A stretch of DNA of 64,000 bases from Rhodospirillaceae bacterium UBA6219 (GCA_002435715.1 DISD01000044.1:1-64000); one strand, 5' to 3'; shown: positions 34,944-44,060, numbered from the stretch's first letter. Translations and numbers: made by a program. The notes: generated by a model not told the origin, from the letters alone.

Positions 34944-37319
34944 TTATTCCGCCGGCATGGTCGAAGCCAGGCGGCGGGCCTGGACGCGGCCGAACATCCA
35001 CATGGCGGAGACCAGCATGACCAAGGTGCCGCCGCACAAGGACAGCCACAGGCTGGCCCTGGCCGGGTCGGCGGCGAAATTGGACGCCTGGTAGACGCTG
35101 ACCGATGCGGTATAGCCGATCATGGTGGTCCAGCCGGTGGCGAACAGGGTCCAGCCCATGCTGGTTTCGTGACGGATGGCCCCCAAGGCGGCGACGCACG
35201 GGGTGTACAGCAGGATCAGCACCATATAGGCCATGGCGCCGGATACGCCGGTGAAACGGGCGACCATGGCGCCGAAGGTGCCGTCGCCGACTTCCAGTTC
35301 TTCGGCGGCAGCGCCCGAATCGGACACGTAGCTGACGTCCAGGCCCAACGGGTCACCCAAGGAATCGGCCACCTTCAGCAGGTTTTCCGGAATGGTGGCG
35401 GCAGCGGCCAACAGCTTGCCGGCCAAGGTGTCGGGGGCTTCTTCCTCGGCCGTTGCTGCTTCTGCGGTCGCGGCTTCGCCTGCGGCCGGCGCCGCATCGG
35501 CGGCGTCCTGCTGCGCCGCTTGGGCATAAAGGGTGTTCAGCGTGCCCACCACCGCTTCCTTGGCGAAGATGCCGGTGAACAGGCCGACGGCGGCCGGCCA
35601 GTTTTCCTCGGTCAGACCCATGGGCTTGAACACCGGGACGATGGTCTGGCTGGCGGCGGACAGCACCGAATCACGGGTGCCTTCCTTGCCGAAGCTGCCG
35701 TCGGTGCCCAAAGCGTTGAAGAAGGACAGCACCATGACGATGGGGACGATGATCTGGCCGGCCTTGAAGATGAATTCACGCAGGCGTTGCCAAGCCTGCA
35801 GCACCACGGTGCGCAAAGTCGGCAGGTGGTAAGGCGGCAATTCCATGACGAAATGCGACACTTCACCTTGCAGCAGGGTGTGCTTCAGGATCAACCCGGT
35901 CAGCACGGCGAAGCCCAGGCCCACCAGATACAGGCCGAAGACGATGTTCTGGCCGTTGACCGGGAAGAAGGCGGCGGCGAACAGGGCGAAGACCGGCAGA
36001 CGCGCCCCGCACGACATGAACGGCGCCATCAGTGCGGTCAGGATGCGGTCACGGCGGTTTTCCAGGGTGCGGGTGGCCATGATGGCCGGCACGTTGCAGC
36101 CGAAGCCGACGATGAGGGGCACGAAGGATTTGCCGGGCAGGCCGATGGCCCGCATGGCGCGGTCCATGACGAAGGCGGCGCGCGCCATGTAGCCCGAATC
36201 TTCCAAGAACGACAGGAACAGGAACAGGCAGGCGATGATCGGGATGAAGGTGGACACCGTCTGTACGCCGGAACCGAAGCCCTTGGCGATCACCACCAAG
36301 CCTTCCGGCAAGCCGATGGCGGTCAACATCTCGCCCAGACCGTCCACCATGATGGCGGCCATGGATTGGTCGAAGAAGTCGATGAAGGCGCCGCCGATAT
36401 TGATGGTGAACAAGAACATCAAATACATGGCCAACAAGAAGACCGGCACGCCCAGGAAGCGGTTCAGCACCACCTTGTCGATGCGCCGGGTCAGCGCCAA
36501 CGACACCTTGCGCGGCTGGTGGAAGCAGGCGGCCATCATCTCGCCGACGAAGCGGTAGCGGCCGTCGGCGATGATGATGTCGGGATCGTCACCGTCTTCT
36601 TTTTCGATGTTTTCCACCTGGATCTGCAAGTCGCAACCCAGCTTGCCGGCGGCCAGACCTTCGACGAAGGAATCACCTTCCAACAGGCGCAAGGCAGCCC
36701 AGCGGGCGTTGATATGGGCCGAACCGGCGATCTGCTCCAGGCGCGGGGCCAAGACGTCGATTGCCGCCTTGACAGAAGCGGCGTGGTCGGGTTGGGCGTT
36801 GGGGATGCGCGGGCTGGCGGCACACTCGGCAATGGTCTGCTTCAGCACGTCCAGATTGGTGGAACGGCTGGCGACGATGGGCACCACCGGGCAGTCCAGG
36901 ACCTTGGCGAGCGCGTCGCAATCGATCTGGATGCCGACCTTCTTGGCCAGGTCGACCATGTTCAGCGCCACCACCACCGGCACCCGCATTTCCAGCAATT
37001 GGCAGGTCAGGTACAGATTGCGTTCCAGGTTGAAGGCGTCAAGGATGTTGACCACCACCTGCGGTTCGCCCGACAGGATGTAATCGCGGGCCACCCGTTC
37101 ATCCTGGGACCCGGCGGAATAGCCGCCGATCATGTAGATGCCGGGCAGGTCGACCAGATCATAGGTCTGCCCCTGATGGCGGAATTGGCCGACTTTCTTT
37201 TCAACGGTGACGCCGGGCCAGTTGCCGACCTTCTGGGTCGAACCGGTCAGCGCGTTGAACAGGGTGGTTTTGCCGCAATTGGGGTTGCCGACGACCGCGA
37301 TGACGTTGGACATGCTCAA
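34944..37319 (-). CDS. feoB: Ferrous iron transporter FeoB
   Basis: 791 residues. N-terminal GTPase with G1 VGNPNCGKTTLFNAL (residues 10-24), G3 DLPGIY, G4 NMVD, then a GDI-like spacer and two gate repeats with the Cys in VGFGCNVPAIMATR. Transmembrane region about 280-790. An Ala/Glu-rich insert (AAPAAGEAATAEAATAEEEA) occupies a cytoplasmic loop. It imports Fe2+ driven by nucleotide hydrolysis. It overlaps feoA by four bases. Confidence 0.95.
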   Translation of the reverse strand: MSMSNVIAVVGNPNCGKTTLFNALTGSTQKVGNWPGVTVEKKVGQFRHQGQTYDLVDLPGIYMIGGYSAGSQDERVARDYILSGEPQVVVNILDAFNLERNLYLTCQLLEMRVPVVVALNMVDLAKKVGIQIDCDALAKVLDCPVVPIVASRSTNLDVLKQTIAECAASPRIPNAQPDHAASVKAAIDVLAPRLEQIAGSAHINARWAALRLLEGDSFVEGLAAGKLGCDLQIQVENIEKEDGDDPDIIIADGRYRFVGEMMAACFHQPRKVSLALTRRIDKVVLNRFLGVPVFLLAMYLMFLFTINIGGAFIDFFDQSMAAIMVDGLGEMLTAIGLPEGLVVIAKGFGSGVQTVSTFIPIIACLFLFLSFLEDSGYMARAAFVMDRAMRAIGLPGKSFVPLIVGFGCNVPAIMATRTLENRRDRILTALMAPFMSCGARLPVFALFAAAFFPVNGQNIVFGLYLVGLGFAVLTGLILKHTLLQGEVSHFVMELPPYHLPTLRTVVLQAWQRLREFIFKAGQIIVPIVMVLSFFNALGTDGSFGKEGTRDSVLSAASQTIVPVFKPMGLTEENWPAAVGLFTGIFAKEAVVGTLNTLYAQAAQQDAADAAPAAGEAATAEAATAEEEAPDTLAGKLLAAAATIPENLLKVADSLGDPLGLDVSYVSDSGAAAEELEVGDGTFGAMVARFTGVSGAMAYMVLILLYTPCVAALGAIRHETSMGWTLFATGWTTMIGYTASVSVYQASNFAADPARASLWLSLCGGTLVMLVSAMWMFGRVQARRLASTMPAE

Positions 37320-37558
37320 ACCCTCTCGATTTCCAAAATGTCGGCTTCGATCTTGCGTAGCGTCAGGGTGAAGTTGCGGACATTGATTTCGATGGGATCA
37401 CCGAAGGGAGCGACGCGGGTGATGGAAAACACCACCCCCGGGGTCATCCCCATGGCCAGCAGGCGTTGGCGATAGCCACGATCGCCCTTGGACAGGCGCA
37501 CCACCCGGGCGGTGTCGCCGGGCTTGAGGTCTTGAACGCGGTTCGAGATGCTGGACAT
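37316..37558 (-). CDS. feoA: FeoA, SH3-like partner of FeoB
   Basis: 80 residues with the FeoA pattern: LKPGDTARVVRLSKGDRGY, RLLAMGMTPG, DPIEINVRNFTLTLRKIEA. It starts the feoABC/ferrosome-like run and helps FeoB. The 135-bp gap ahead holds the presumed promoter. Confidence 0.93.
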   Translation of the reverse strand: MSSISNRVQDLKPGDTARVVRLSKGDRGYRQRLLAMGMTPGVVFSITRVAPFGDPIEINVRNFTLTLRKIEADILEIERV

Positions 37559-37644
37559 GTGATGGCGGTCCCTGTCCTGAGAATGAAGGTGATAACCACT
37601 CGCGAAATCGGATCGTATTCCACAAGAAAGTTGCGGTCAAATAA

Positions 37645-37658
37645 ATGACGCTGGTCAA
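37645..37658. promoter_or_regulatory. Candidate FNR/FixK-type site upstream of feoA
   Basis: On the minus strand TTGACCAGCGTCAT (TTGAC-N4-GTCAT) lies about 87 bp upstream of the feoA ATG, two mismatches from an FNR/FixK palindrome. Anaerobic control of feo is common in this group, but the match is moderate. Confidence 0.4.
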
Positions 37659-37692
37659 ACGCGCATATCTGCACGGCGTCAGTGGCGGGCCC

Positions 37693-38820
37693 CTAGTTGA
37701 AGGTGGCCGCCGTCAGATCCTGGAAGTGACGCAATTCGTCGATGGTGGGGGGGCGCTTGGTCTCGCCGGCGAAACGGCGGACCTGGCTCAGGATGGCGCG
37801 ACCCTGGATGGGGTCCAGTTCGATGCCGATCTCGCGGAAGGCATGCAGGACCGAGGTCAGGCCGGAATGCTTGCCCAGCACCACCCGGTGGGTGCGGCCC
37901 AATTCGCGGGGGTCCAGGGCTTCGTAGGTGCGGCGGTCGCGCAGCAGGCCGCTGACATGGATACCCGATTCATGGGTGAAGATGGCGTCGCCGACGATGC
38001 TTTTGTTGACCGGTACCGGACGGCCCGAGGCCTCGGCCACCAATTGCGAGATGGCGGCCAACTGGGTTTTCACCACCCCGGAATCCAGCCCGTACAGATG
38101 TTCGGCGGCGACCACCACTTCTTCCAAGGGGGCGTTGCCGGCGCGTTCGCCCAGACCGTTGACGGTGGTGCTGACATGGCTGGCGCCACCTTTCAGCGCC
38201 GCCAGGGAATTGGCGGTGGCCAGGCCCAGATCGTCATGGGCGTGGATTTCCAGTTCCAGGTCGCAGGCCGAACGCAACCGGATGAAAGCGGCGTGGGTGG
38301 CGAACGGGTCCATGATACCGAGCGTGTCTGCGAAACGGAACCGCTGGGCACCGGCTTTCTGGCAGGTTTCCACCACCCGGACCAGGAAATCCAGATCGGC
38401 GCGCGACGAATCCTCGCCGCCGATCAGCACGTCGAACCCCATGTCGCGGGCCTTGGCAACCATGGTGACGATGTGATCCAGCGCCCAGTCGCGCCCCTTG
38501 CCCAACTTGGCGGCCAATTGCAGATCGGACACCGGGATGGACAGGTTGACGGTGTCGACCTGACAGGCTTTGGCGGCGGCCAGATCGTCGTCATGCATGC
38601 GGCACCAGGCGATCAGCCGGGCGTTCAATCCCAACGCGGCCACCGCGTTGATGCCGGCGATTTCGTCCTCGCCCATGGCGGGGATGCCGACTTCGATTTC
38701 CTGCACGCGGGCCAGGTCCAGGGCACGGGCGATGGCCAGTTTCTCGTCCAGCCGAAAGGCGACGCCGGCGGTTTGTTCGCCGTCACGGAGCGTGGTGTCG
38801 TTGATCACCAGCCCGGTCAT
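37693..38820 (-). CDS. nifV: Homocitrate synthase
   Basis: 375 residues from ATG 38820. Isopropylmalate/homocitrate synthase motifs: INDTTLRDGEQTAGVAF, FRFADTLGIMDPFATH, LEIHAHDDLGLATANSLAAL, STTVNGLGERAGNAPLEEV, and HESGIHVSGLL. It makes homocitrate, the organic ligand of FeMo-co. It lies five bases after iscA and shares the NifA-dependent promoter upstream of that gene. Confidence 0.95.
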   Translation of the reverse strand: MTGLVINDTTLRDGEQTAGVAFRLDEKLAIARALDLARVQEIEVGIPAMGEDEIAGINAVAALGLNARLIAWCRMHDDDLAAAKACQVDTVNLSIPVSDLQLAAKLGKGRDWALDHIVTMVAKARDMGFDVLIGGEDSSRADLDFLVRVVETCQKAGAQRFRFADTLGIMDPFATHAAFIRLRSACDLELEIHAHDDLGLATANSLAALKGGASHVSTTVNGLGERAGNAPLEEVVVAAEHLYGLDSGVVKTQLAAISQLVAEASGRPVPVNKSIVGDAIFTHESGIHVSGLLRDRRTYEALDPRELGRTHRVVLGKHSGLTSVLHAFREIGIELDPIQGRAILSQVRRFAGETKRPPTIDELRHFQDLTAATFN

Positions 38821-38825
38821 GGCGC

Positions 38826-39137
38826 TCAACCGCACTTCCCCGAGCACGAGCACTTGCCGGCGGCGGCCGGGTTGTCGAACTGGAAGCCAGCTCCTTCCTC
38901 GCCTTCCACGTAATCCACCTGGACGCCGGTCAGCCACATGGCCGAAGGGGCGTCCACATAGACCTTCAACTCACCGAAGGTCAGCACTTCGTCACCTTGG
39001 CCGGGTTGTTCTTCCAGGCTCATGCCGTATTGGATACCGGAACAGCCGCTGTTGTTCACCGAGATGCGCAAACCCAGCGCTTCTTCGGCACACAGCGCGC
39101 TCAACACGGAAACGGCACGATCAGTCAGGGTCAGCAT
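38826..39137 (-). CDS. Nif-associated IscA/HesB iron-sulfur carrier
   Basis: 103 residues with the three conserved cysteines of A-type carriers: one in NNSGCSGIQY and two in a C-terminal GKCSCSGKCG stretch, which has an extra Cys. It likely receives or delivers clusters during nitrogenase maturation. It is first in a two-gene operon with nifV behind a -24/-12 promoter and a NifA site. Confidence 0.9.
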   Translation of the reverse strand: MLTLTDRAVSVLSALCAEEALGLRISVNNSGCSGIQYGMSLEEQPGQGDEVLTFGELKVYVDAPSAMWLTGVQVDYVEGEEGAGFQFDNPAAAGKCSCSGKCG

Positions 39138-39180
39138 AGCGGGTCTCCTTCACGGAAACGAAATAGTCTGACTGACTAAG

Positions 39181-39196
39181 TGCAAGGCTGATGCCA
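39181..39196 (-). promoter_or_regulatory. Sigma-54 promoter of iscA-nifV
   Basis: Minus strand TGGCATCAGCCTTGCA matches TGGCAC-N5-TTGCA with the required GG-N10-GC spacing; it lies 44 bp upstream of the iscA ATG. Confidence 0.85.
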
Positions 39197-39258
39197 AACG
39201 CTGAAATGGCGGAAAAGCTGATGCCGTCAAAATGGGCAATGTCGGAATTGTCGGTGTT

Positions 39259-39274
39259 TGTCGGGATGCCGACA
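39259..39274. promoter_or_regulatory. NifA upstream activator site for iscA-nifV
   Basis: TGTCGGGATGCCGACA is an exact TGT-N10-ACA palindrome about 65-80 bp upstream of the -24/-12 element. Confidence 0.85.
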
Positions 39275-39291
39275 AAACGGGCAACGCGCCC

Positions 39292-39897
39292 TTATGCCGA
39301 CACCCGGGCGTTCTGGGCCAACAGGGAATGGCCGTCCTCGGCACCGAAACAGACGGCGAAGTCGTCACAGTTGTCGCAGATCGGGCTTTTGCAGATCAGT
39401 ACGCCTTCGTTCTGGCACAAAGTGCGATAGAAGAACTTCTTCCACTTCATGTCGCGCATGTTGGCAAGGGCCAAGGGGGTGAAGAATTCCCGCATCAGAC
39501 GCGACAGGTCGGAACGCTCGCGCAGCCCCAGATCCTGCCATAGATGGTTGGATTCCAAGGACCGCCGCGCGATGATATGGGCGAGCCACACGCCTTCCGG
39601 ACCGCTGGTGCCACGATTGTCCAACAGCAATTGGCGCAGATCGGGTTCTTCCAGGCTGGCCGGCTGGTCGCCTTGGCCGTCATAAACCATGCGATCGGCG
39701 ACAAAGGCGGCGGCGTGGGGGAAATAGGTCAGCAACAAGGTGGTGACGTCGTTGGCCGACAGGCCCAAGGCGGCGTCGAGCTTGCGCCCGCGCTCGCCAT
39801 GGGCCAGGGCCAAGGAGCAGGCCAGGACATGACGCAGGAAGTCCTGGTCCCGATCCGCTCCTGCCATCAGCAGGCGATAGAGTTCGCCGGCCAACAT
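39292..39897 (-). CDS. nifQ: NifQ, molybdenum donor for FeMo-co
   Basis: 201 residues with the NifQ C-terminal motif C-x4-C-x2-C-x5-C in ICKSPICDNCDDFAVCFG, which holds a Mo-Fe-S cluster, and the WKKFFYRTLC lead-in. It passes molybdenum to NifEN/NifH. It follows fdxB by four bases as the last gene of the nifE operon. Confidence 0.93.
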   Translation of the reverse strand: MLAGELYRLLMAGADRDQDFLRHVLACSLALAHGERGRKLDAALGLSANDVTTLLLTYFPHAAAFVADRMVYDGQGDQPASLEEPDLRQLLLDNRGTSGPEGVWLAHIIARRSLESNHLWQDLGLRERSDLSRLMREFFTPLALANMRDMKWKKFFYRTLCQNEGVLICKSPICDNCDDFAVCFGAEDGHSLLAQNARVSA

Positions 39898-39901
39898 GGC
39901 T

Positions 39902-40192
39902 TTAGGCCGCCGCCGAATGCTTCTGGGCGTTGGTGCCGCAGACGGTTTCGCACGACGAGCAACCGATGCAGGCGCCGGCCTTGTCGATGACCATGACCTT
40001 GCGCACCACTTCCACGTCGTCGTCGAAGGGATCGCAGAATTCGTCTTCGTCGGAAATGCCCATCAGCTTCAGCACGCCCTGGGTGCACACCTTGTAGCAA
40101 CGGCCGCAGCCGATGCACAATTCGGGGTCGATGCTGTCCAGGTACTTGGGCGTCCAGGGGGTGCCGTCGCGGGTGGTGAAGGTAACAGTCAT
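39902..40192 (-). CDS. fdxB: Nif-specific ferredoxin III
   Basis: 96 residues with two 4Fe-4S motifs: LCIGCGRCYKVC and ACIGCSSCETVC, separated by an acidic insert (DEDEFCDPFDDD). This is the fdxB-type ferredoxin linked to nifX/DUF269/nifQ. Probable electron donor in cofactor synthesis. Confidence 0.92.
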   Translation of the reverse strand: MTVTFTTRDGTPWTPKYLDSIDPELCIGCGRCYKVCTQGVLKLMGISDEDEFCDPFDDDVEVVRKVMVIDKAGACIGCSSCETVCGTNAQKHSAAA

Positions 40193-40251
40193 CTGTCGCT
40201 CCTAAAGGCTAAAATTCGTGAAATCTGAATTATGAGGCGAAAACGAGGGCC

Positions 40252-40698
40252 TCAGCCCTCGGTGACCTCGGGGAACTTGGCGATGGCGGCGACACCTTCG
40301 GCGGCCAGCTTCTCGGCACGCTCGATCAAGGCCGCCAGGGTCTCGAAGCCGAAACGGTGCAATTCGCGCACATGCGAGTTGACGGCCACCAGACGGCCGC
40401 AGATCAGCAGCACCCGGCCCCAGCCTTCGTGATGGATGTCCATCATCGGGGCGACGGGCTTGCCGGTCTGGCGTTCCACTTCCCAGGCCACGGCGGCGTA
40501 GAACTGGCTGACCCGCATCAGGATGTCGGGATCGGGGTCGTCGAACATGGGCAATTCGCGCTTTTGCGCCTTGGTCACCACGAAGGGGGCCAGCAATTCC
40601 TCGTCGGGCTCGGAATCGTAGGCGCCCGAGCGGTCCTCGGCGCGGATCAGGCGCAACAGGCCCTGGATGATGGGGTGCTTGATGTTTTCCGTATCCAT
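40252..40698 (-). CDS. NifX-associated nitrogen fixation protein (DUF269)
   Basis: 148 residues, soluble. Family features include an early FVVTKAQKRELPMFDDPDPD, then FYAAVAWEVERQTG and WGRVLLICGRLVAVN. It is always near nifX; its exact role is not settled. It lies five bases after nifX. Confidence 0.92.
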   Translation of the reverse strand: MDTENIKHPIIQGLLRLIRAEDRSGAYDSEPDEELLAPFVVTKAQKRELPMFDDPDPDILMRVSQFYAAVAWEVERQTGKPVAPMMDIHHEGWGRVLLICGRLVAVNSHVRELHRFGFETLAALIERAEKLAAEGVAAIAKFPEVTEG

Positions 40699-40703
40699 AG
40701 ACC

Positions 40704-41120
40704 TTAGTCCTCGTCGTCAATGAAACGTTCGTCGCCGGCTTCCGAATCCTTCAACGCCCGGCGCAGCCACGGCGGCGGATTGGTCTTCAGCATGGTGCGC
40801 ACCCGGTCGATGACCTGGGCGATGGGTTCGTCGTTGGGCAGCTTGATGGGGTGGACCTTGGCGCGCACCACGCGGGCCGCCGCCGGGCCGCCGATGGCGC
40901 GCACGAACAGCAGGGACGAGCCGACCAGTGCGTCGATCTTGGCGGCCAAACGGTCCTCGCCCTCGTCGTGCTCGCCATTTTCCTGGGTGACGATGCCGAA
41001 CTGCACCGCCTCGATGAAGGAATGGCCGTCCGGGCCGACGTCATAGAACAAGAAGGTCTTGGCGCTGGCGAAATGCGCGTCGACATTGGTCTTGTCGTGG
41101 GTGGCAAAGGCAATGCGCAT
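40704..41120 (-). CDS. nifX: NifX, FeMo-co precursor carrier
   Basis: 138 residues from ATG 41120 with AAAGGA ahead. Dinitrogenase iron-molybdenum cofactor-binding fold: MRIAFATHDKTNVDAHF, FYDVGPDGHSF, LLFVRAIGGPAAARV and PPPWLRRAL near the end. It holds NifB-co or the VK cluster between NifB and NifEN. Confidence 0.94.
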   Translation of the reverse strand: MRIAFATHDKTNVDAHFASAKTFLFYDVGPDGHSFIEAVQFGIVTQENGEHDEGEDRLAAKIDALVGSSLLFVRAIGGPAAARVVRAKVHPIKLPNDEPIAQVIDRVRTMLKTNPPPWLRRALKDSEAGDERFIDDED

Positions 41121-41154
41121 ATGGGGTCCTTTCAGTGGGACGGGAACGGGGTCG

Positions 41155-42531
41155 TCAACCAAGCGCAGGCGCCGCAGCATGGTCGTGCTCCGTTGAATGA
41201 GGGACGGGACCGTGGCCGTGTCCGTGGTCGGGGTGGTCGATCAGGACGTTGGCCAACTTGAAGATCAGGTCGCGGGTGCCGCGATAGCCCACATGCACGC
41301 GATGCGCCCCGCCCAGGCGGTCATAAACCGGGAAGCCGGCACGGAAATGCGGCACGCCAAGGGCTTGGCAGGACAAGCGGGCATTGGTGTTGGAAATCAC
41401 CAGATCGGCGCCGCCGGCTTCCAGGATCTGGTCTTCCAGGTCCTGGAAATCACCGATGATCACCTGCTGGCAGGGCAGTTCGGACAGATGGCCGGCATGG
41501 ACCGGGGTGACGGCGGCGACCAATTCGCCGCCCATTTCGCTGATCAGCTTGCCCCAGCTCCACAGGAAGTCGGGCTCGCCCGCCACCGCGAACTTGCGGC
41601 CGCCGAAATAGAAATGGCCGTCCAGCATGGCGTCGATCAACTGCGATCGCGCCCGGCGGATCTTGGCCGGGACCGGCTTGCCGGCGGCGTTGGACAGGCA
41701 GACCATCAGACGGTCCGACACTTCCAGGCCGGTCAGGCGGTCGAACAGCACGTAAGGCACGCCGGTCTTTTCCTGCAACGTCTCGGCCGAGATGCGCATG
41801 TGTTCGCCGATAGCGATGGTCAGCTTGGCGCGGCCCAAATTCTTGGCCGCTTCCACCGTGGCGCCGCCATAGGTGGTGGGGATGAAATGGTCGGGCACGT
41901 GACCGTCCACCGATCCGGACAGGTCGGGCAACACGTTGGCCTTCAGGCCGAATTCCTCGACCAGGTCGACCAGGGTCTCGATGTCGCCGGGGGTCATGTG
42001 GACGCCGGGCAGGATGTTGACGGTCTTGCAATCCTGCTGCTTGGCGCTGGCCGGTTCGGCCAGGGCGCTGACGATGGCGGTGACCGCCTTGCCCCAGCCG
42101 GTTTCCAGCGAGCCGCTGAAATCGGGCGCCGACACCGGGATGACCTTGACGTCGGCCAGTTCCGGGTTGCGTTCCAAGATCAGCTTCAGATCACCTTTCA
42201 TGTCCTCGCCGCGGGTTTCGGTCAACGCGGTGGAAATCAGGCCGATGATCTTGGGCTTGGTGCGCTTGGCGATGTTCAACAACGCCTGTTCCACTTGGTC
42301 CATGCCGCCCAGGATGGTCGAGACCTCGTTCATGGCGGTGGTCTGCAGCGGGATGGCTTCGCGGAAATGGCGGACCAGCATGACCAGGGCGAAGGCGGTG
42401 CAGCCCTGGCTGCCGTGCAGCAGCGGCATGGTGCCGTCCATGCCCATGAATGCCATGGAAGCCCCAAGCGGCGCCGACAATTTCAGCGGGTTGCGGGTCA
42501 CCGAGTGACCGTGGCTGACGATGAGTGCCAT
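41155..42531 (-). CDS. nifN: NifN, FeMo-co scaffold subunit
   Basis: 458 residues from ATG 42531. Nitrogenase component 1 fold: NPLKLSAPLGASMAFMG, LHGSQGCTAFALVMLVRHF, IGLISTALTETRGED, PDLSGSVDGHVPDHF, and a His-rich tail (DHPDHGHGHG then STEHDHAAA). With NifE it forms the scaffold on which FeMo-co is finished. The His-rich C-terminus might bind metal. It follows nifE by five bases. Confidence 0.94.
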   Translation of the reverse strand: MALIVSHGHSVTRNPLKLSAPLGASMAFMGMDGTMPLLHGSQGCTAFALVMLVRHFREAIPLQTTAMNEVSTILGGMDQVEQALLNIAKRTKPKIIGLISTALTETRGEDMKGDLKLILERNPELADVKVIPVSAPDFSGSLETGWGKAVTAIVSALAEPASAKQQDCKTVNILPGVHMTPGDIETLVDLVEEFGLKANVLPDLSGSVDGHVPDHFIPTTYGGATVEAAKNLGRAKLTIAIGEHMRISAETLQEKTGVPYVLFDRLTGLEVSDRLMVCLSNAAGKPVPAKIRRARSQLIDAMLDGHFYFGGRKFAVAGEPDFLWSWGKLISEMGGELVAAVTPVHAGHLSELPCQQVIIGDFQDLEDQILEAGGADLVISNTNARLSCQALGVPHFRAGFPVYDRLGGAHRVHVGYRGTRDLIFKLANVLIDHPDHGHGHGPVPHSTEHDHAAAPALG

Positions 42532-42536
42532 GGGAA

Positions 42537-43925
42537 TTACTCCTCGATGTCCCAGGGCGCCGGCCGGCGTACCTGTTCCCAGATGGGGTTGGAAAGCGCT
42601 TGGTCCATTTGTTGGACCAAGGTGACCATGCCTTGATAGCCGGCATATTGGTGGTGGCGTTCCTGGTTGATGTCCAACCAGGGCGTCTTGGCCTTCAGCG
42701 CCACGAATTGCGAACGCCCACCCGACAGCATGATGTCGGCGCGGCCTTCCTTGAACATGGCGTACATGTCGCGCGGCGCGATGGAATCGACCAGTTTGTC
42801 CTCGTCGCCGCCCAGGCGTTCCAAGGCCTTCTGCTTGTCGGCCTCGGTGGATTTGCGCACCGAGCTGCCCACCACTTCCATGCCCATTTCCTGCAAAGCA
42901 TGGATCACCGACCAGCTTTTGACGCCGCCGGTGTACAGCAGCACCCGCTTGCCGGACAGACGCGCCCGATAGGGTTCCATGGCGGCCCAGGTCTTGGCCT
43001 CTTCCTCGGCGATCAGGGCTTCGGTGCGCTCCATCAGTTCCGGGGCGGCGCCGCGTTCGATCAGCATCGAGGCGATGGCGCGCAGGGCTTCCGAGGTGTC
43101 GGAAATGCCATAGAACGATCCCTCGAAATAAGGGATGCCCCAGCGTTCCTTCATCTTGCGGGCCAAGGTGACCAGGGCCTGGCTGCATACCACCATGTTG
43201 GCCCGCGCCGTATGGGCGGCGGCCACGTCGTTGTAGCGGGCATCGCCGGTGATGGCGGTGCGCAGGCGGATGCCCAGACGCTCCAACAGCACCTTGACGA
43301 TGGCCATCTCGCCGGCGACGTTGTATTCGCCCAGGATGTTGATGTCGGTGGGGCCGGCATCGTCGGGTTCGCGGGTGCCGATGACATAGTCGATCAGCGC
43401 TTCGCCGGCCAGACGGTTGCCCAGATTCTTCGAGCCGACGAAGCCCGGCGCCTCGACCGGGATGACCGGGGTGCCCAGGCGTTGGGTGGCGGCGCGGCAG
43501 ACGGCGGCGATGTCGTCGCCGATCAGCGCGGTGACGCAGGTCTGATAGACGAAGACCGCCGGCGGGTTGTGTTTGGCGATGGCCTGTTTGATCGCCTTGT
43601 ACAGCTTCTTTTCGCCACCGTTGACGATGTCCAGGTTGGACAGGTCGGTGGTGAAGCCGCGGCGATACAGTTCCGGGCCGGACGTGCCGACGTGGCGGGT
43701 GTCCCAGGAATTGCCTTCGCAGGCGATGGGACCGTGGACCAGATGGACGACGTCGGTGATGGGCTGAAGCGCGATCTTGGCGCCGTCAAAGGCGCAACCG
43801 CCGGCAGCGGCGCCGGGGGTCAGCTGCTTGCCGCAGCCCTTCTTGCGTTCCTTTTCCGACTTCGCCTGATTGGTGGCGCAGCCGGGTTCGTTCATCAGGT
43901 CCTGGATTTTCTTCCGATTGAGCAT
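42537..43925 (-). CDS. nifE: NifE, FeMo-co scaffold subunit
   Basis: 462 residues with AGGAGG ahead of the ATG. Component 1 alpha-like fold with GCAFDGAKIALQPITDVVHL, HGPIACEGNSWDTRH, FVYQTCVTALIGDDI and TGGVKSWSVIHALQEMGMEV. First gene of nifE-N-X-DUF269-fdxB-nifQ. Confidence 0.95.
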   Translation of the reverse strand: MLNRKKIQDLMNEPGCATNQAKSEKERKKGCGKQLTPGAAAGGCAFDGAKIALQPITDVVHLVHGPIACEGNSWDTRHVGTSGPELYRRGFTTDLSNLDIVNGGEKKLYKAIKQAIAKHNPPAVFVYQTCVTALIGDDIAAVCRAATQRLGTPVIPVEAPGFVGSKNLGNRLAGEALIDYVIGTREPDDAGPTDINILGEYNVAGEMAIVKVLLERLGIRLRTAITGDARYNDVAAAHTARANMVVCSQALVTLARKMKERWGIPYFEGSFYGISDTSEALRAIASMLIERGAAPELMERTEALIAEEEAKTWAAMEPYRARLSGKRVLLYTGGVKSWSVIHALQEMGMEVVGSSVRKSTEADKQKALERLGGDEDKLVDSIAPRDMYAMFKEGRADIMLSGGRSQFVALKAKTPWLDINQERHHQYAGYQGMVTLVQQMDQALSNPIWEQVRRPAPWDIEE

Positions 43926-43960
43926 GGGTGGCGGCCCTCCTGCTGGAATGTCTCCAGTGA

Positions 43961-43976
43961 TGCAAGAGGTGGGCCA
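43961..43976 (-). promoter_or_regulatory. Sigma-54 promoter of nifE
   Basis: Minus strand TGGCCCACCTCTTGCA carries GG-N10-GC with -12 TTGCA, 36 bp upstream of nifE. Confidence 0.85.
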
Positions 43977-44027
43977 TGCGTCGAAATGGCGGATTTCCAG
44001 GCTAGTTCAGCAGGGGCTGTCAGATAT

Positions 44028-44043
44028 TGTCGGGGATGCGACA
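44028..44043. promoter_or_regulatory. NifA upstream activator site for nifE
   Basis: TGTCGGGGATGCGACA, an exact TGT-N10-ACA, about 52-67 bp upstream of the nifE -24 element. It lies immediately past the stop of the unknown gene at 44061. Confidence 0.85.
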
Positions 44044-44060
44044 CGTCAATGTCGCTAAGG

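Noticed and set aside
30778..37558. Magnetosome (mam/mms) gene content in the iron locus
   Set aside because: None of the small proteins shows recognisable Mam/Mms signatures; the P1B ATPase points to ferrosome-like storage instead.
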